A stretch of 64,000 nucleotides of DNA. It comes from Sphingomonas metalli (lineage in GTDB: Bacteria > Pseudomonadota > Alphaproteobacteria > Sphingomonadales > Sphingomonadaceae). A program made the translations under genes and the position numbers. Positions 9,560-18,162 of this stretch are shown in pieces. The first letter of the stretch is position 1. Each line of letters opens with the position of its first letter. Under the pieces are notes generated by a model. It did not search any database. It saw only the letters and a program-made list of their open reading frames with translations, and was not told the origin of the DNA. The stretch lies in the NCBI RefSeq assembly GCF_014641735.1, contig NZ_BMIH01000002.1, positions 744,001 to 808,000 on the forward strand. Direction: 5' to 3'.

Positions 9560-10747
9560 ATGGCCGGGATGGGACGATTCGACTGGGCGGACCCGTTCCT
9601 GCTCGACGACCAGCTGACCGACGACGAGCGGATGATCCGCGACACCGCGCGCGCCTATGCCGACGACCGGCTGGCCCCGCGCATCGTCGAGGCGTTTGCG
9701 CAGGAACATACCGATCCGGAGATCTTCCGCGAGATGGGCGCGCTCGGCCTGCTCGGGCCGACCGTGCCCGAAGACTATGGCGGCGTCGGCGCCTCCTATG
9801 TCGCCTATGGCCTGATCGCGCGCGAGGTGGAGCGGATCGATTCCGGCTACCGCTCGATGATGAGCGTCCAGTCAAGCCTCGTCATGTATCCGATCCATGC
9901 CTATGGCTCGGAGGCACAGAAGCGCCGCTATCTGCCCAGGCTCGCGAGCGGGGAGTGGATCGGCTGTTTCGGCCTGACCGAACCCGATGCGGGCTCCGAT
10001 CCCGGCGGCATGGCGACGCGGGCCAAGGCGATCGACGGCGGCGGCTATGCGATCTCGGGCGCCAAAACCTGGATCAGCAACGCCCCGATCGCCGATGTCT
10101 TCGTCGTCTGGGCGAAGAGCGACGCGCATGGCGGCGCGATCCGCGGCTTCGTACTGGAGAAGGGCGCCAAGGGCCTGTCGGCGCCCAAGATCGAGGGCAA
10201 ACTCTCCTTGCGCGCCTCGATCACCGGCATGATCGCGATGGACGAGGTGGAGGTCGGCGAGGACGCGCTGCTGCCGCATGTCGAGGGGCTGAAGGGGCCG
10301 TTCGGCTGCCTCAACCGCGCCCGCTACGGGATCAGCTGGGGCGCGATGGGGGCGGCGGAATTCTGCTTCCATGCCGCGCGCCGCTATGGCCTCGACCGCG
10401 CGCAGTTCGGACGGCCGCTCGCCGCCACGCAGCTCTTCCAGAAGAAGCTGGCGGACATGGAGACCGAGATCGCGCTCGGCCTGCAGGCGTCGTTGCGTGT
10501 CGGCCGGCTGATGGACGAGGGCCGGTTCGCGCCCGAGATGGTCAGCATCGTCAAGCGCAACAATGTCGGCAAGGCGCTCGACATCGCCCGCACCAGCCGC
10601 GACATGCATGGCGGCAACGGCATATCGGGCGAATATCAGGTGATGCGCCACCTGATGAACCTCGAAACGGTGAACACCTATGAAGGCGCGCACGACGTCC
10701 ATGCCCTGATCCTGGGCCGCGCGATCACCGGGATCGCGGCGTTCTAG
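9560..10747 (+). CDS. gcdH: Glutaryl-CoA dehydrogenase (acyl-CoA dehydrogenase family)
   Basis: 395 residues from ATG 9560, preceded by AAGGAGA. It oxidises and decarboxylates glutaryl-CoA to crotonyl-CoA in lysine/tryptophan breakdown, passing electrons to ETF. Visible family marks: the FAD/acyl-CoA site [16 protein letters not shown], the [17 protein letters not shown] block, the [15 protein letters not shown] helix, [20 protein letters not shown], and the catalytic base Glu in [20 protein letters not shown] near residue 375. The NTYEG motif and [12 protein letters not shown] are those of GcdH, not of short-chain dehydrogenases. It is divergent from the histidine kinase and monocistronic by spacing. 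Confidence 0.93.
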   Translation: MAGMGRFDWADPFLLDDQLTDDERMIRDTARAYADDRLAPRIVEAFAQEHTDPEIFREMGALGLLGPTVPEDYGGVGASYVAYGLIAREVERIDSGYRSMMSVQSSLVMYPIHAYGSEAQKRRYLPRLASGEWIGCFGLTEPDAGSDPGGMATRAKAIDGGGYAISGAKTWISNAPIADVFVVWAKSDAHGGAIRGFVLEKGAKGLSAPKIEGKLSLRASITGMIAMDEVEVGEDALLPHVEGLKGPFGCLNRARYGISWGAMGAAEFCFHAARRYGLDRAQFGRPLAATQLFQKKLADMETEIALGLQASLRVGRLMDEGRFAPEMVSIVKRNNVGKALDIARTSRDMHGGNGISGEYQVMRHLMNLETVNTYEGAHDVHALILGRAITGIAAF

Positions 10748-10750
10748 GGC

Positions 10751-10862
10751 AAGATCACCCCAGGTTGGCCCCGCTCCAGCCGTTCGCCCTGAGCGAAGTC
10801 GAAGGGCCCGAGACTCACCGGTGCTTCGACTTCGCTCGGCACGATCGGGTCAAGGTGATCTT
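10751..10862. repeat. Nested-palindrome intergenic element (about 112 bp)
   Basis: Outer arms AAGATCACC (10751-10759) and GGTGATCTT (10854-10862) enclose inner arms GAGCGAAGTCGAAG (10791-10804) and CTTCGACTTCGCTC (10824-10837), both perfect inverted repeats. 'GCCCTGAGCGAAGTCGAAGGG' type repeats are common in sphingomonad intergenic DNA. It starts 4 bases after the gcdH stop, so it may also fold as a 3' RNA structure. The rest of the gap to argB (10863-11053) shows only scattered pieces of GC-rich repeat (GCCTTCGCCGGGGCGACGCG). Confidence 0.75.
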
Positions 10863-11053
10863 CTCCGGTCTCTCGGCGTAATACAGCCCCGCTGAACCGA
10901 ACGTCATCGCGGCGCAGGCCGGGGTCTCCCGGTGGCAGGGCGCAGCAGGAGCCGGGCGAGGCCCCAGCCTTCGCCGGGGCGACGCGAGGGGCTGGCTAGA
11001 CTGACGGACCGCCGCCGGTTCCCATCCCGCCGCACCGCCGCTAAAGGCGCGCC

Positions 11054-11968
11054 ATGACCAGCCACTCCCCCGATCCCGCGCTGCTCGCCAAGGCGGAAAC
11101 GCTGACCGAGGCGCTGCCCTATCTCCAGCGCTATGCGGGCAAGACCTTCGTCGTGAAATATGGCGGGCATGCGATGGGCGATCCCGAGCTGCAGCGCGAT
11201 TTCGCCGAGGACGTGGTGCTGCTCAAGGCGGTGGGAATCAACCCCGTCGTCGTCCATGGCGGCGGGCCGCAGATCGGATCGATGCTCAAGCGACTGGGCG
11301 TCGAATCGCAGTTCGTCAACGGGCTGCGCGTGACCGATGCGGAGACCGCGCAGGTCGCCGAGATGGTCCTGGCCGGCTCGATCAACAAGGATATCGTCGG
11401 CTGGATCGGCCGTGCGGGCGGCCGGGCGGTCGGCATCTCGGGCAAGGACGCCGGGCTGGTGCTGGCCGAGAAGGTCGGGCGGATGGACCCGGACCCGCTC
11501 CAGGGCATCGAGCGGCATGTCGACCTGGGCTTCGTCGGCGAGCCGATCGCGGTCGACCGGCGGATCATCGACACCCTGTCCTCGGCCGGGATCATCCCGG
11601 TCATCGCGCCCGTCGGCATCGGTGCGGACGGCCATACCTACAACATCAATGCCGACACCATGGCGGGCGCGGTCGCCGCGGCGATGGGCGCGGCGCGCTT
11701 CTTCCTGCTCACCGACGTGGCGGGCGTGCTCGACAAGCAGGGCGATCTGCTCACCGCGCTCGATCCCGCGCGGGTCGCGGAGCTGCGCGCGGACGGCACG
11801 ATCACCGGCGGGATGATCCCCAAGATCGAGACCTGCGTCGCGGCGGTCCAGTCCGGCGTCGACGCGGCCGTGATCCTCGACGGGCGCATCCCGCACGCGA
11901 TGCTGCTGGAGATCTTCACCCGGCGTGGCGCGGGCACGCTGGTGAGCGCGCGCGCGGTGGAGCGGTGA
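11054..11968 (+). CDS. argB: Acetylglutamate kinase
   Basis: 304 residues. It phosphorylates N-acetylglutamate in arginine biosynthesis. Amino-acid kinase fold marks: [12 protein letters not shown] at the N-terminus, [16 protein letters not shown] (phosphate loop), the substrate-binding [40 protein letters not shown], the nucleotide site [17 protein letters not shown] and [15 protein letters not shown]. Length is normal for the family. The N-terminal helix before the kinase core suggests the arginine-inhibited hexameric form (family knowledge, not tested). No other arg gene is adjacent; it stands alone between repeat-filled gaps. Confidence 0.96.
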   Translation: MTSHSPDPALLAKAETLTEALPYLQRYAGKTFVVKYGGHAMGDPELQRDFAEDVVLLKAVGINPVVVHGGGPQIGSMLKRLGVESQFVNGLRVTDAETAQVAEMVLAGSINKDIVGWIGRAGGRAVGISGKDAGLVLAEKVGRMDPDPLQGIERHVDLGFVGEPIAVDRRIIDTLSSAGIIPVIAPVGIGADGHTYNINADTMAGAVAAAMGAARFFLLTDVAGVLDKQGDLLTALDPARVAELRADGTITGGMIPKIETCVAAVQSGVDAAVILDGRIPHAMLLEIFTRRGAGTLVSARAVER

Positions 11969-12035
11969 AGAGTTTGTCAGGTCCTAAGCCAGCCATGCGG
12001 GCGTCGTCGTAACAGCCTGCCCCCCCTTCCCACCC

Positions 12036-12125
12036 GTCATCCCCGCGGCGGCGGGGATCCATAACCTCTGACGTTTGCGGGTGATGCGGTGCGCTCCCGC
12101 ACGTTCGGATCCGCGCCTTGGCGAG
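12036..12125 (+). repeat. Degenerate copy of the 96-bp palindromic element
   Basis: Begins GTCATCCCCGC and ends in a decayed right arm (GGATCCGCGCCTTGGCGA). Its interior (ACCTCTGACGTTTGCGGGTG) aligns base by base with the full copy at 31597-31692, and the internal GGATCC sits at the same offset (71 bases) in both, so they are true copies. It lies between argB and the MerR gene, a 442-base gap that otherwise holds the 95-bp element at 12145 and a palindrome before the MerR start. Confidence 0.75.
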
Positions 12126-12144
12126 ACTCGTGCAAAGGTCCACC

Positions 12145-12239
12145 GTCCACCCCGGCGAAGGCCGGGGTCCAGTTGGAAAACGGCAGTACGTCATTGCAAA
12201 GCTTCACCCTGCTGGACCCCGGCCTGCGCCGGGGTGGAC
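12145..12239. repeat. 95-bp element with 28-bp terminal inverted repeats
   Basis: Starts GTCCACCCCGGCG and ends CGCCGGGGTGGAC; the two 28-base arms pair with a single mismatch, and each arm is itself nearly palindromic. The size and plan match the 94- and 96-bp elements elsewhere, but the arms read GTCCACC instead of GTCATCC, so it is a separate subfamily. A partial arm (CTCGCAGGGATGACGGG) follows at about 12278. Confidence 0.8.
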
Positions 12240-12373
12240 GCGAAACGGTGAGCGCTCGAACGTTCGCAGAGGTCTCGCCCTCGCAGGGATGACGGGTGGT
12301 TTGTGGGAGCTGGACGGGTCATGCCCCGACAGGTTCTCGCCCGCGTGTTGAACCTATCGCCGCATTTTCCCCC

Positions 12374-12401
12374 TTGCGGCTGACGCAGCGTCAACCGCTA
12401 T
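12374..12401 (+). promoter_or_regulatory. MerR-type promoter/operator
   Basis: A perfect 13-bp palindrome TGACGCAGCGTCA (12381-12393) sits between a -35-like TTGCGG (12374-12379) and a -10-like CGCTAT (12396-12401), ten bases before the regulator's ATG. Placement of a dyad within the promoter spacer is the hallmark of MerR-family control, so the gene at 12411 probably regulates itself here. The very short leader leaves no clear ribosome site. Confidence 0.55.
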
Positions 12402-12410
12402 CCCCTCGCC

Positions 12411-13187
12411 ATGGACGAGGCGATCGACATTGCGGAGGTGGCGCGGGCGACGGGGCTGACGCCGCGGGCGCTGCGCTTCTACGAGGCGCGGGGGCTGGTG
12501 CGGCCGCTCCGCAGCGGTGGCGGGCGGCGGCTCTATGGTCCCGGACAGCTCGCGCGGCTGCACGCCGTGGTGGCGTTGAAGCGTGCCGGCTTCACCCTGT
12601 CGCGGATCGCGGCGCTGCTCGGCGACCGGCAGGTCGACCTTGCCGGCCTCGTCGCCGCGCAACTGGCCGCGATCGATGCGCGCGCGGCCGAACTTGCGGC
12701 GGCGCGCGACCTGCTCCGCGCCGTCCAGTCCCGCCTCGATCGCCGCGAGCCGGTCGATGTCGCGACGCTCTGCTCGCTCATCCGAACCGGAGACACGATG
12801 ATGGAAGACCAGAACTGGAAAGCGGTGTCCGACCGCTATCTGAGCGAACAGGGCAAGGCGGATTTCGCCGAGGCGGCAAAGGCGATGCCGGCAGATTTCG
12901 ATCAGGCCGCCTATAGCGCCGCATGGACGGAGCTGTCCGGCCGCATCGCCGCCGCGCTGCCGCTCGACCCGCGCTCGGCGGAGGCGGATGCGCTGTACGC
13001 GGAGTGGCAGGCGCTGCTCGCGCCCTTCGCGCGGATCGCGACGCCCGAAATGGCGACGGGGGTGACGCGCCTGTATGACGACATGGCCAGCTGGCAGGGC
13101 GAGCAATCGCCGCCCTTCCCCGCCGAGGTCTGGACCTTCATCCGCAGCGTGGGCGAGGCGCGGCGGGGGTCGGCAGGCGAATCATAG
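12411..13187 (+). CDS. MerR-family regulator with TipAS-like ligand domain
   Basis: 258 residues. Residues 5-75 form the winged helix (IDIAEVARATGLTPRALRFYEARGL, GRRLYGPGQLARLHAVVAL). A coiled-coil dimerisation helix follows (about 80-115). The C-terminal half (MMEDQNWKAVSDRYLSEQGK to WTFIRSVGEA) resembles the TipAS antibiotic-recognition fold found in many stand-alone MerR proteins. It probably senses a hydrophobic or peptide-like compound and twists its target promoter. No efflux or resistance gene is next to it, so its target is either itself or elsewhere. An internal Met in the frame could also allow the ligand domain to be made alone, as reported for TipA; here this is only a possibility. 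Confidence 0.88.
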   Translation: MDEAIDIAEVARATGLTPRALRFYEARGLVRPLRSGGGRRLYGPGQLARLHAVVALKRAGFTLSRIAALLGDRQVDLAGLVAAQLAAIDARAAELAAARDLLRAVQSRLDRREPVDVATLCSLIRTGDTMMEDQNWKAVSDRYLSEQGKADFAEAAKAMPADFDQAAYSAAWTELSGRIAAALPLDPRSAEADALYAEWQALLAPFARIATPEMATGVTRLYDDMASWQGEQSPPFPAEVWTFIRSVGEARRGSAGES

Positions 13188-13221
13188 CGGTAGGGTTGCA
13201 GCGTCAGCGCCACTCGCGACC

Positions 13222-13247
13222 GTCATCCCGGCCTTCGCCGGGATGAC
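13222..13247. repeat. Solo palindromic arm of the intergenic repeat family
   Basis: A single 26-base palindrome, GTCATCCCGG then CCTTCG then CCGGGATGAC, equivalent to one arm of the 94-96-bp elements. It lies between the MerR gene and the convergent PEP-CTERM gene and could act as a bidirectional transcript-end hairpin. Confidence 0.7.
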
Positions 13248-13332
13248 CGAAGCGGGCGCTGTGGAGAGGGCGTGGCTCCGCAATTCACAGGTCGGAACCT
13301 GCGGCGACCAGCCAACGCCGCCCCTTCCGCTA

Positions 13333-14847
13333 TCACCCTGCGAGACGCGCGGTCCGCTTGCGGCGGCGGCGGGCGGCGGCGCCGATCAGCGCGAAGCCGC
13401 CGACCATCGTCGCCCAGGTGGCCGGCTCGGGCACCGCGGTGGTGAGCGCATTATACTCGGCCTCGCTCAGCTTGAAGCTGTAGACCATGTTCGGGATCAG
13501 CCTGTAGCCCGCGGGGCAGCCCGCGCCGATCGCGACCTGAACGCTCGAGCCGCTGCCGTTCACGCCGCTGGTGCAGACGTCGTACTGGACGTTGGTCTTC
13601 GAATCCTGCGTCACCGAATAGTCGTTGTCGGTGACGACGATCAGCGTGTAGCTGCCGTCCGCCAGGCGCGGCCCGAACGACATTCCCTCGATCTTCTCGG
13701 GGATGGGGAAGCCCATCGCCTTCAGCGCGGCGGCGATGTCGAGGAAGGGAGTCGATCCCTTGAGCACCGGCTTGACCCCGGCAGGCAGGTCGTTGCTGCC
13801 GGCCAGGCTGATGTCCTTGACGTCGGTGGCGTTGGTCAGGTCGATCTTGAACACGCGCTTCTCGCCGACCGGCTTGGCGCCGTTGGGATCGTCGATGCCG
13901 AAGCCGCGATTGTCGCGCTCCAGCACCAGTAGCGTCTTGTCGCCGACCGCGACCAGCGAGGATACGCCGATCGAGCGACCCTGCTTGTCGCTCTTGAAAT
14001 CGTCGCTGGTGCCGGGGATCCGGTCGTTGATGTCGGCCAGCGACTCGAGCTGATAGACATATTGCGCGGTCTGCTTGCCGGTCGCGACGTCGAACGCGAC
14101 GATGCGCGCGTTACGGCTGTAGACGCCGGGGACGTCGCTCGCCTTGGCCGCCTTGCCGTCCTGCGCGAGCGGATCCTGGAGGATGGCATAGGCGGTCTTG
14201 CCGTCGGGGCTGATCGTCAGCCCCTCGAAGCCGCGATTGTCCTGCCGCCCGGTGCTGCCCGCGACGCTGACATTGGTATAGTTGAGCTTGCCGTTGGCGT
14301 CGCGCGCCAGGAGGTTGGCCGGCGTCTCGAACGCGCGGACGAACTGGCCGTCCTTGGTGAATTCGAGCACCGAGGGGCCATATTCGTCGGAGACGAGGAG
14401 GTTGCCGTTCGGCAGCCGGGCGAGGCCCTCCGGATCGAGCGAGCGGCCGAGGATGCTCGGATCGTTGTTGAGCAGGGTGGGGTTGAGCCCGTTGAAGAAA
14501 TTCTGGCCGTCCTTGTAGAGAACGGTATCGGTCAACGTGAACCCGCCGATCGCGCCGGTCTGGGCATTGATGTCGAGCTTGAAGCCCTGAAGGCGCGGAT
14601 TGTACGACAGGACGCCGCCGCCGGGCCCGCGATCGGTCGTGCTCCAGAAGGTCTGGGTCCCCGCATCGTAGATCAGGTCCGAACCGAAGCCGCCGAAGCG
14701 ATTGTTGCCCACGCCCTGCTGCCCCGACAGGTCGGTGCCGTTGGGCACCTCGAAGGCGCTGACGAGCGTGACGGCGCCCGCCGGCAGAGGCGCGAGGGCG
14801 ACGAGCGAAAGGCCGGCAAGGGCGGTGGCGACGGAACGACGCATCAT
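13333..14847 (-). CDS. Esterase-like phytase-family protein with PEPxxWA-CTERM tail
   Basis: 504 residues. Signal peptide MMRRSVATALAGLSLVALAPLPAGA, then an esterase-like/phytase beta-propeller (DUF pattern of GVGNNRFGGFGSDLIYDAG, STTDRGPGG, DPEGLARLPNGNLLVSDEYGP, DNRGFEGLTISPDGKTAYAIL, IEGMSFGPRLADGSYTLIVVTDND). The tail is VPEPATWATMVGGFALIGA followed by RRRRKR: the PEPxxWA-CTERM sorting signal, a membrane helix and a basic end, used for exosortase-linked processing in sphingomonads. The start has GGAG six bases upstream. Enzymatic activity of such proteins is mostly unproven; a phosphodiesterase or phytase role is a family guess. No exosortase gene is in the window. Confidence 0.88.
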   Translation of the reverse strand: MMRRSVATALAGLSLVALAPLPAGAVTLVSAFEVPNGTDLSGQQGVGNNRFGGFGSDLIYDAGTQTFWSTTDRGPGGGVLSYNPRLQGFKLDINAQTGAIGGFTLTDTVLYKDGQNFFNGLNPTLLNNDPSILGRSLDPEGLARLPNGNLLVSDEYGPSVLEFTKDGQFVRAFETPANLLARDANGKLNYTNVSVAGSTGRQDNRGFEGLTISPDGKTAYAILQDPLAQDGKAAKASDVPGVYSRNARIVAFDVATGKQTAQYVYQLESLADINDRIPGTSDDFKSDKQGRSIGVSSLVAVGDKTLLVLERDNRGFGIDDPNGAKPVGEKRVFKIDLTNATDVKDISLAGSNDLPAGVKPVLKGSTPFLDIAAALKAMGFPIPEKIEGMSFGPRLADGSYTLIVVTDNDYSVTQDSKTNVQYDVCTSGVNGSGSSVQVAIGAGCPAGYRLIPNMVYSFKLSEAEYNALTTAVPEPATWATMVGGFALIGAAARRRRKRTARLAG

Positions 14848-14959
14848 GGTAAACTCCCTGTTTACCGGCGCCTTTCACCAACTCCGTTACGCCGCCGCGT
14901 CTCCGCCGTGACGGAATTGCGACAGCGGGGGACCATCCCGCTTCGGGACAGGGCAGGCC

Positions 14960-15829
14960 CTATCGGGTCGGCACCGGCTCGGGCCCCGAATAGTCGTAGA
15001 AGCCGCGCCCGGTCTTGCGGCCGTACCAGCCAGCCTCGACATATTTGACGAGCAGCGGCGCGGGGCGGAACTTGGGATCGCCCGTCCCCTCGAACAGCAC
15101 GCGCGTGATCTCGAGGCAGGTATCGAGCCCGATAAAATCGGCCAGGGTCAGCGGCCCCATCGGATGGTTGAGGCCGAGCTGGCAGGCGGCGTCGATGTCT
15201 GGGATGGTGGCCACTCCCTCGCCCAGCGCGAAGCAGGCCTCGTTGAGCATCGGCATCAGCACGCGGTTGACGATGAAGCCGGGCGCATCGTTGGCGCGCA
15301 CCACCCGCTTGCCGAGCGTTCGGGCATAATCCTCCACCCGCGCGACCGTGTCGTCGCTGGTCGCCAGCCCGCGGATCAGCTCGATCAGCCCCATCACCGG
15401 CACGGGATTGAAGAAATGGACGCCGACGAAGCGCGCCGGATCGGGCGATGCCTGCGCCAGCCGGGTGATCGGGATGGAGGAGGTGTTCGACGCCAGCACG
15501 GCATGGTCCGCCAGCACCCGGCCGACCTCGGCGAAGATCTGGCGCTTGATCGCCTCGCGTTCGGTCGCCGCCTCGATGACGAGCGCGCAGGAAGCCATGG
15601 CGGCGACGTCGCCGACCGGCTCGATCCGCGCCAGCGTCGCGTCGCGATCGGCGGCGGCGATCTTTTCCTTGTCGACGGCGCGCTGGAGGAGTTTGGCGAT
15701 CCCCGCCTTGCCCGCCTCGGCCCGCTCCTGCGACACGTCGCTGAGCAGCACGCGATAGCCCGCCGCCGCGGAGACCTGGGCGATCCCCGCACCCATCTGC
15801 CCCGCCCCGATCACGCCGACTGACTGCAT
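14960..15829 (-). CDS. 3-hydroxybutyryl-CoA dehydrogenase
   Basis: 289 residues. NAD-dependent oxidation of (S)-3-hydroxyacyl-CoA to 3-oxoacyl-CoA in butyrate/fatty-acid metabolism. N-terminal Rossmann motif [31 protein letters not shown], catalytic His in [17 protein letters not shown], the [24 protein letters not shown] linker and the C-terminal dimerisation domain ([35 protein letters not shown]). Size and order match the single-domain Hbd/PaaH enzyme, not the fused FadB. It is transcribed alone on the minus strand between the PEP-CTERM gene and a divergent DUF1176 gene. Confidence 0.95.
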   Translation of the reverse strand: MQSVGVIGAGQMGAGIAQVSAAAGYRVLLSDVSQERAEAGKAGIAKLLQRAVDKEKIAAADRDATLARIEPVGDVAAMASCALVIEAATEREAIKRQIFAEVGRVLADHAVLASNTSSIPITRLAQASPDPARFVGVHFFNPVPVMGLIELIRGLATSDDTVARVEDYARTLGKRVVRANDAPGFIVNRVLMPMLNEACFALGEGVATIPDIDAACQLGLNHPMGPLTLADFIGLDTCLEITRVLFEGTGDPKFRPAPLLVKYVEAGWYGRKTGRGFYDYSGPEPVPTR

Positions 15830-15938
15830 CGCCTCATCCTTCCATCGTCTTTGCCGGTGGCCTTAACCGCCTGCCGGCTGGCGCGGAAGCCGCACTGTCC
15901 CTAATCGGCAGGGGCACGCAGCCGGAGACCGCCTCGTC

Positions 15939-16949
15939 ATGATCGCATCGCTCGTCGCCCTCACCCTCGCCGCCGCCGCGCCCGCCGGGCCGAAGCCGGG
16001 CGGGGTGAAGACCTTCACCGACTGGACGGTCGGCTGCGACAATGGCGCCGCCTGTCAGGCGGTGGCGCTGGTGCCCGAGTCCGGCTCGCCGGACGACTAT
16101 CTGATGCTGGTCCTCAACCGGGATGCCGGCGGCGCGGCGGCGCGCCTGTCGGTGCCGGCACCGGCAGCGGGCTCCTATCGGCTGACCGTCAACGGACGCG
16201 CGATCGGGACGGTCTCGGCGAAAGGCGACGACGGCGGGACGCTGGCGCTGACCCGATCGATGCTCGATGCGCTGGCCGAGGGCGATCGGGCGACGCTGGT
16301 CGATGCCCGAGGCAAGTCGCGCGCCGCAGCCTCGCTCAAGGGGCTGGCGGCGGCGATGCTCTATATGGACGATCGTCAAGGGCTGGTCGGAACGCGTTCG
16401 GCGCTGCGCCGGCCGGGCAATCGCGTGGCGCGGGCGGCCGCCCCGGCCCTGCCGGTGATCGTCTCGCCGCCGGCGTCGAAGGCCCGGCCGCGCACGATCG
16501 GCGTGGCCGTGGCGACCCGGCTGATCGGCCGGGACAATGCGCGATGCGACTATGCCAACGGCCCGGTCGCGCCCAAGGCCCATCGCCTCGATGCCCGGCA
16601 CAGTCTGGTGGTGGTCGATCATCCCTGCGGCAACGGCGCCTATAACCTGTTCAGCAGCCTGTTCGTGGTCGACGAGGCCGGCAAGCCCTCGCCCGCGCGG
16701 TTCGATTCCACGCCCGGCATGGGAGTCGACGGCACCGAGGACAACGTCGTCGTGAACGGCGACTGGGATCCCCGGGAGCGTCGCCTCGGCTCCTTCGCCA
16801 AGGGGCGGGGGATCGGCGATTGCGGCGACATGCAGAGCTTCGCCTGGGACGGCGCGCGCTTCCGGCTGGTCGAGGAGACGGTGATGGGCGAATGCCGCGG
16901 GTCGATGGACTATATTCCCGTTTGGCGGGCGAGGGTGGTGGTGCGGTAG
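15939..16949 (+). CDS. DUF1176 periplasmic protein
   Basis: 336 residues with a short signal peptide (MIASLVALTLAAAAPA). The pattern KTFTDWTVGCDNGAACQAVAL near the N-terminus, the paired cysteine segments (CDYANGPVAPKAHRLDARHS, VVDHPCGNGAYN, IGDCGDMQSFAWDGARFRL, MGECRGSMDYIPVWRA) match the DUF1176 family of exported alpha/gamma-proteobacterial proteins. Function unknown. Six conserved-looking cysteines suggest disulfides in the periplasm. It is divergent from the dehydrogenase gene and is followed by an intergenic repeat. Confidence 0.82.
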   Translation: MIASLVALTLAAAAPAGPKPGGVKTFTDWTVGCDNGAACQAVALVPESGSPDDYLMLVLNRDAGGAAARLSVPAPAAGSYRLTVNGRAIGTVSAKGDDGGTLALTRSMLDALAEGDRATLVDARGKSRAAASLKGLAAAMLYMDDRQGLVGTRSALRRPGNRVARAAAPALPVIVSPPASKARPRTIGVAVATRLIGRDNARCDYANGPVAPKAHRLDARHSLVVVDHPCGNGAYNLFSSLFVVDEAGKPSPARFDSTPGMGVDGTEDNVVVNGDWDPRERRLGSFAKGRGIGDCGDMQSFAWDGARFRLVEETVMGECRGSMDYIPVWRARVVVR

Positions 16950-17031
16950 AGTCATGCCGACGGACAGCCCCCCCGTCATCCCCGCAAAGGCGAGACCTCT
17001 GCGGAACTCGCGACGGCAGCCCCTTCCACTC

Positions 17032-17125
17032 GTCATCCCGGACGTGTTCCGGGATCCACGGTTCCGCGAAAGCAATGGCCTGTGCGTTTGCCGCGCCGTG
17101 GATGCCGGAACAGGTCCGGCATGAC
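17032..17125 (-). repeat. 94-bp palindromic element, copy 1 (inverted orientation)
   Basis: Runs from GTCATCCCGGACG to CCGGCATGAC. Its reverse complement aligns along the whole length with the copy at 35990-36083, interior included, so the element has a direction and this copy is inverted. It fills the gap between the convergent DUF1176 and egtD genes and is flanked by loose arm fragments (GTCATCCCCGCAAAGGCGA at about 16976; CTCGCCTTCGCGCGGATGAC at about 17144). Confidence 0.85.
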
Positions 17126-17184
17126 GGGATGACTTTCGCATTTGTCTCGCCTTCGCGCGGATGACGGTGGGGGCGGACGCCGCC

Positions 17185-18162
17185 CTACGGCGCCGGCCGC
17201 TCCGCCTGCGCCTCGGCCAGATAGACGCCGAAATTGCCGTCCGGGTCGGTCCACTCCGCCACCGGCGTCCAACCGCCGGCACGCAACAGGATGCGGGCGT
17301 CGCGCGCGCCATATTTGTGGCTGTTCTCGGTATGGATCGTCTCGCCGGCGGCGATGGCGAAGGGCCGGCCGGCGACGGTGAAGGACAGGTCTTCCTGCGC
17401 TTCCAGATGCATCTCGATCCGCGCGCGATCGTCGTTCCAGCGCGCGACGTGGCGGAAGCGGTCGACGGGGACATCGCCGTCCAGCTCGCGGTTGATCCGC
17501 TCGAGCAGGTTGAGGTTGAACGCCGCCGTCACTCCCGCCGCATCGTCATAGGCGGGGAGGAGTATGTCGGGCGACTTGATCCGGTCCATCCCGATCAGCA
17601 GCATCGCCCCCTCGCCCAGCGACGCGCGCATCGCGCGCAGCAGGTCGGTCGCCATCAGCGGGGTCATGTTGCCGATCGTCGAGCCGGGAAAGAAGCCGAG
17701 CTTGGGCTGGTCGGCGATCGCGCGCGGCAACGCGAGCGGGCGCATGAAGTCCGCCTCGAACGGCAGCACGAGCAGCTCGGGAAAGGCGGCCGACAGCGTC
17801 TTGGACGACTGGCGCAGGAACTCGCCCGAAATGTCGATCGGCACATAGGCGGCGGGTGCGATGCAGCGCAGCAGCACCGGCGTCTTGGTCGAGGAGCCCG
17901 AGCCGAACTCCACCACCGCCCGACCCTTGCCGGTCAGCGCGGCGAGGTCGGGGCAGATCCGCTCGAGGATCGCGATCTCGGTCCGGGTCGGGTAATATTC
18001 GGGCAGGTCGGTGATCGCCTCGAACAGCTCCGAGCCCCGCCGGTCGTAGAACCAGCGTGCCGGGATCGCCCGCGGACGGCGCTCGAGCCCGGCGAGCACG
18101 TCGGCGCGGAACTGCGGGTCGGCGAGGCTCGCCTGCCCGTCCTCGGCTTCCGGCTTCAACAT
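17185..18162 (-). CDS. egtD: L-histidine N-alpha-methyltransferase (ergothioneine)
   Basis: 325 residues. Trimethylates histidine to hercynine using SAM, the first step of ergothioneine synthesis. Family marks: PARWFYDRRGSELFEAITDLPEYYPTR at the N-terminus, SAM motif VVEFGSGSSTKTPVLL, YVPIDISGEFL, LGFFPGSTIGNM, LIGMDRIKSPDILLPAYDDA, and the histidine-binding C-terminal IHTENSHKY. Its start overlaps the end of egtB by 7 bp, so the two are co-translated. The neighbouring egtB supplies the C-S bond step; egtC/egtE were not found in the window. Confidence 0.96.
   Translation of the reverse strand: MLKPEAEDGQASLADPQFRADVLAGLERRPRAIPARWFYDRRGSELFEAITDLPEYYPTRTEIAILERICPDLAALTGKGRAVVEFGSGSSTKTPVLLRCIAPAAYVPIDISGEFLRQSSKTLSAAFPELLVLPFEADFMRPLALPRAIADQPKLGFFPGSTIGNMTPLMATDLLRAMRASLGEGAMLLIGMDRIKSPDILLPAYDDAAGVTAAFNLNLLERINRELDGDVPVDRFRHVARWNDDRARIEMHLEAQEDLSFTVAGRPFAIAAGETIHTENSHKYGARDARILLRAGGWTPVAEWTDPDGNFGVYLAEAQAERPAP

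Noticed and set aside
6943..10683. 1246-codon plus-strand frame across the kinase and gcdH
   Set aside because: Antisense to the kinase then out of frame with gcdH; no motif.
17032..17125. Short conserved peptides encoded in the 94-bp elements as real small genes
   Set aside because: The frames arise from the repeat itself, in both orientations, and lack starts and ribosome sites.
15834..17474. 546-codon minus-strand frame across DUF1176 and a repeat
   Set aside because: Reads through a palindromic repeat and overlaps egtD and DUF1176, both of which have family motifs.
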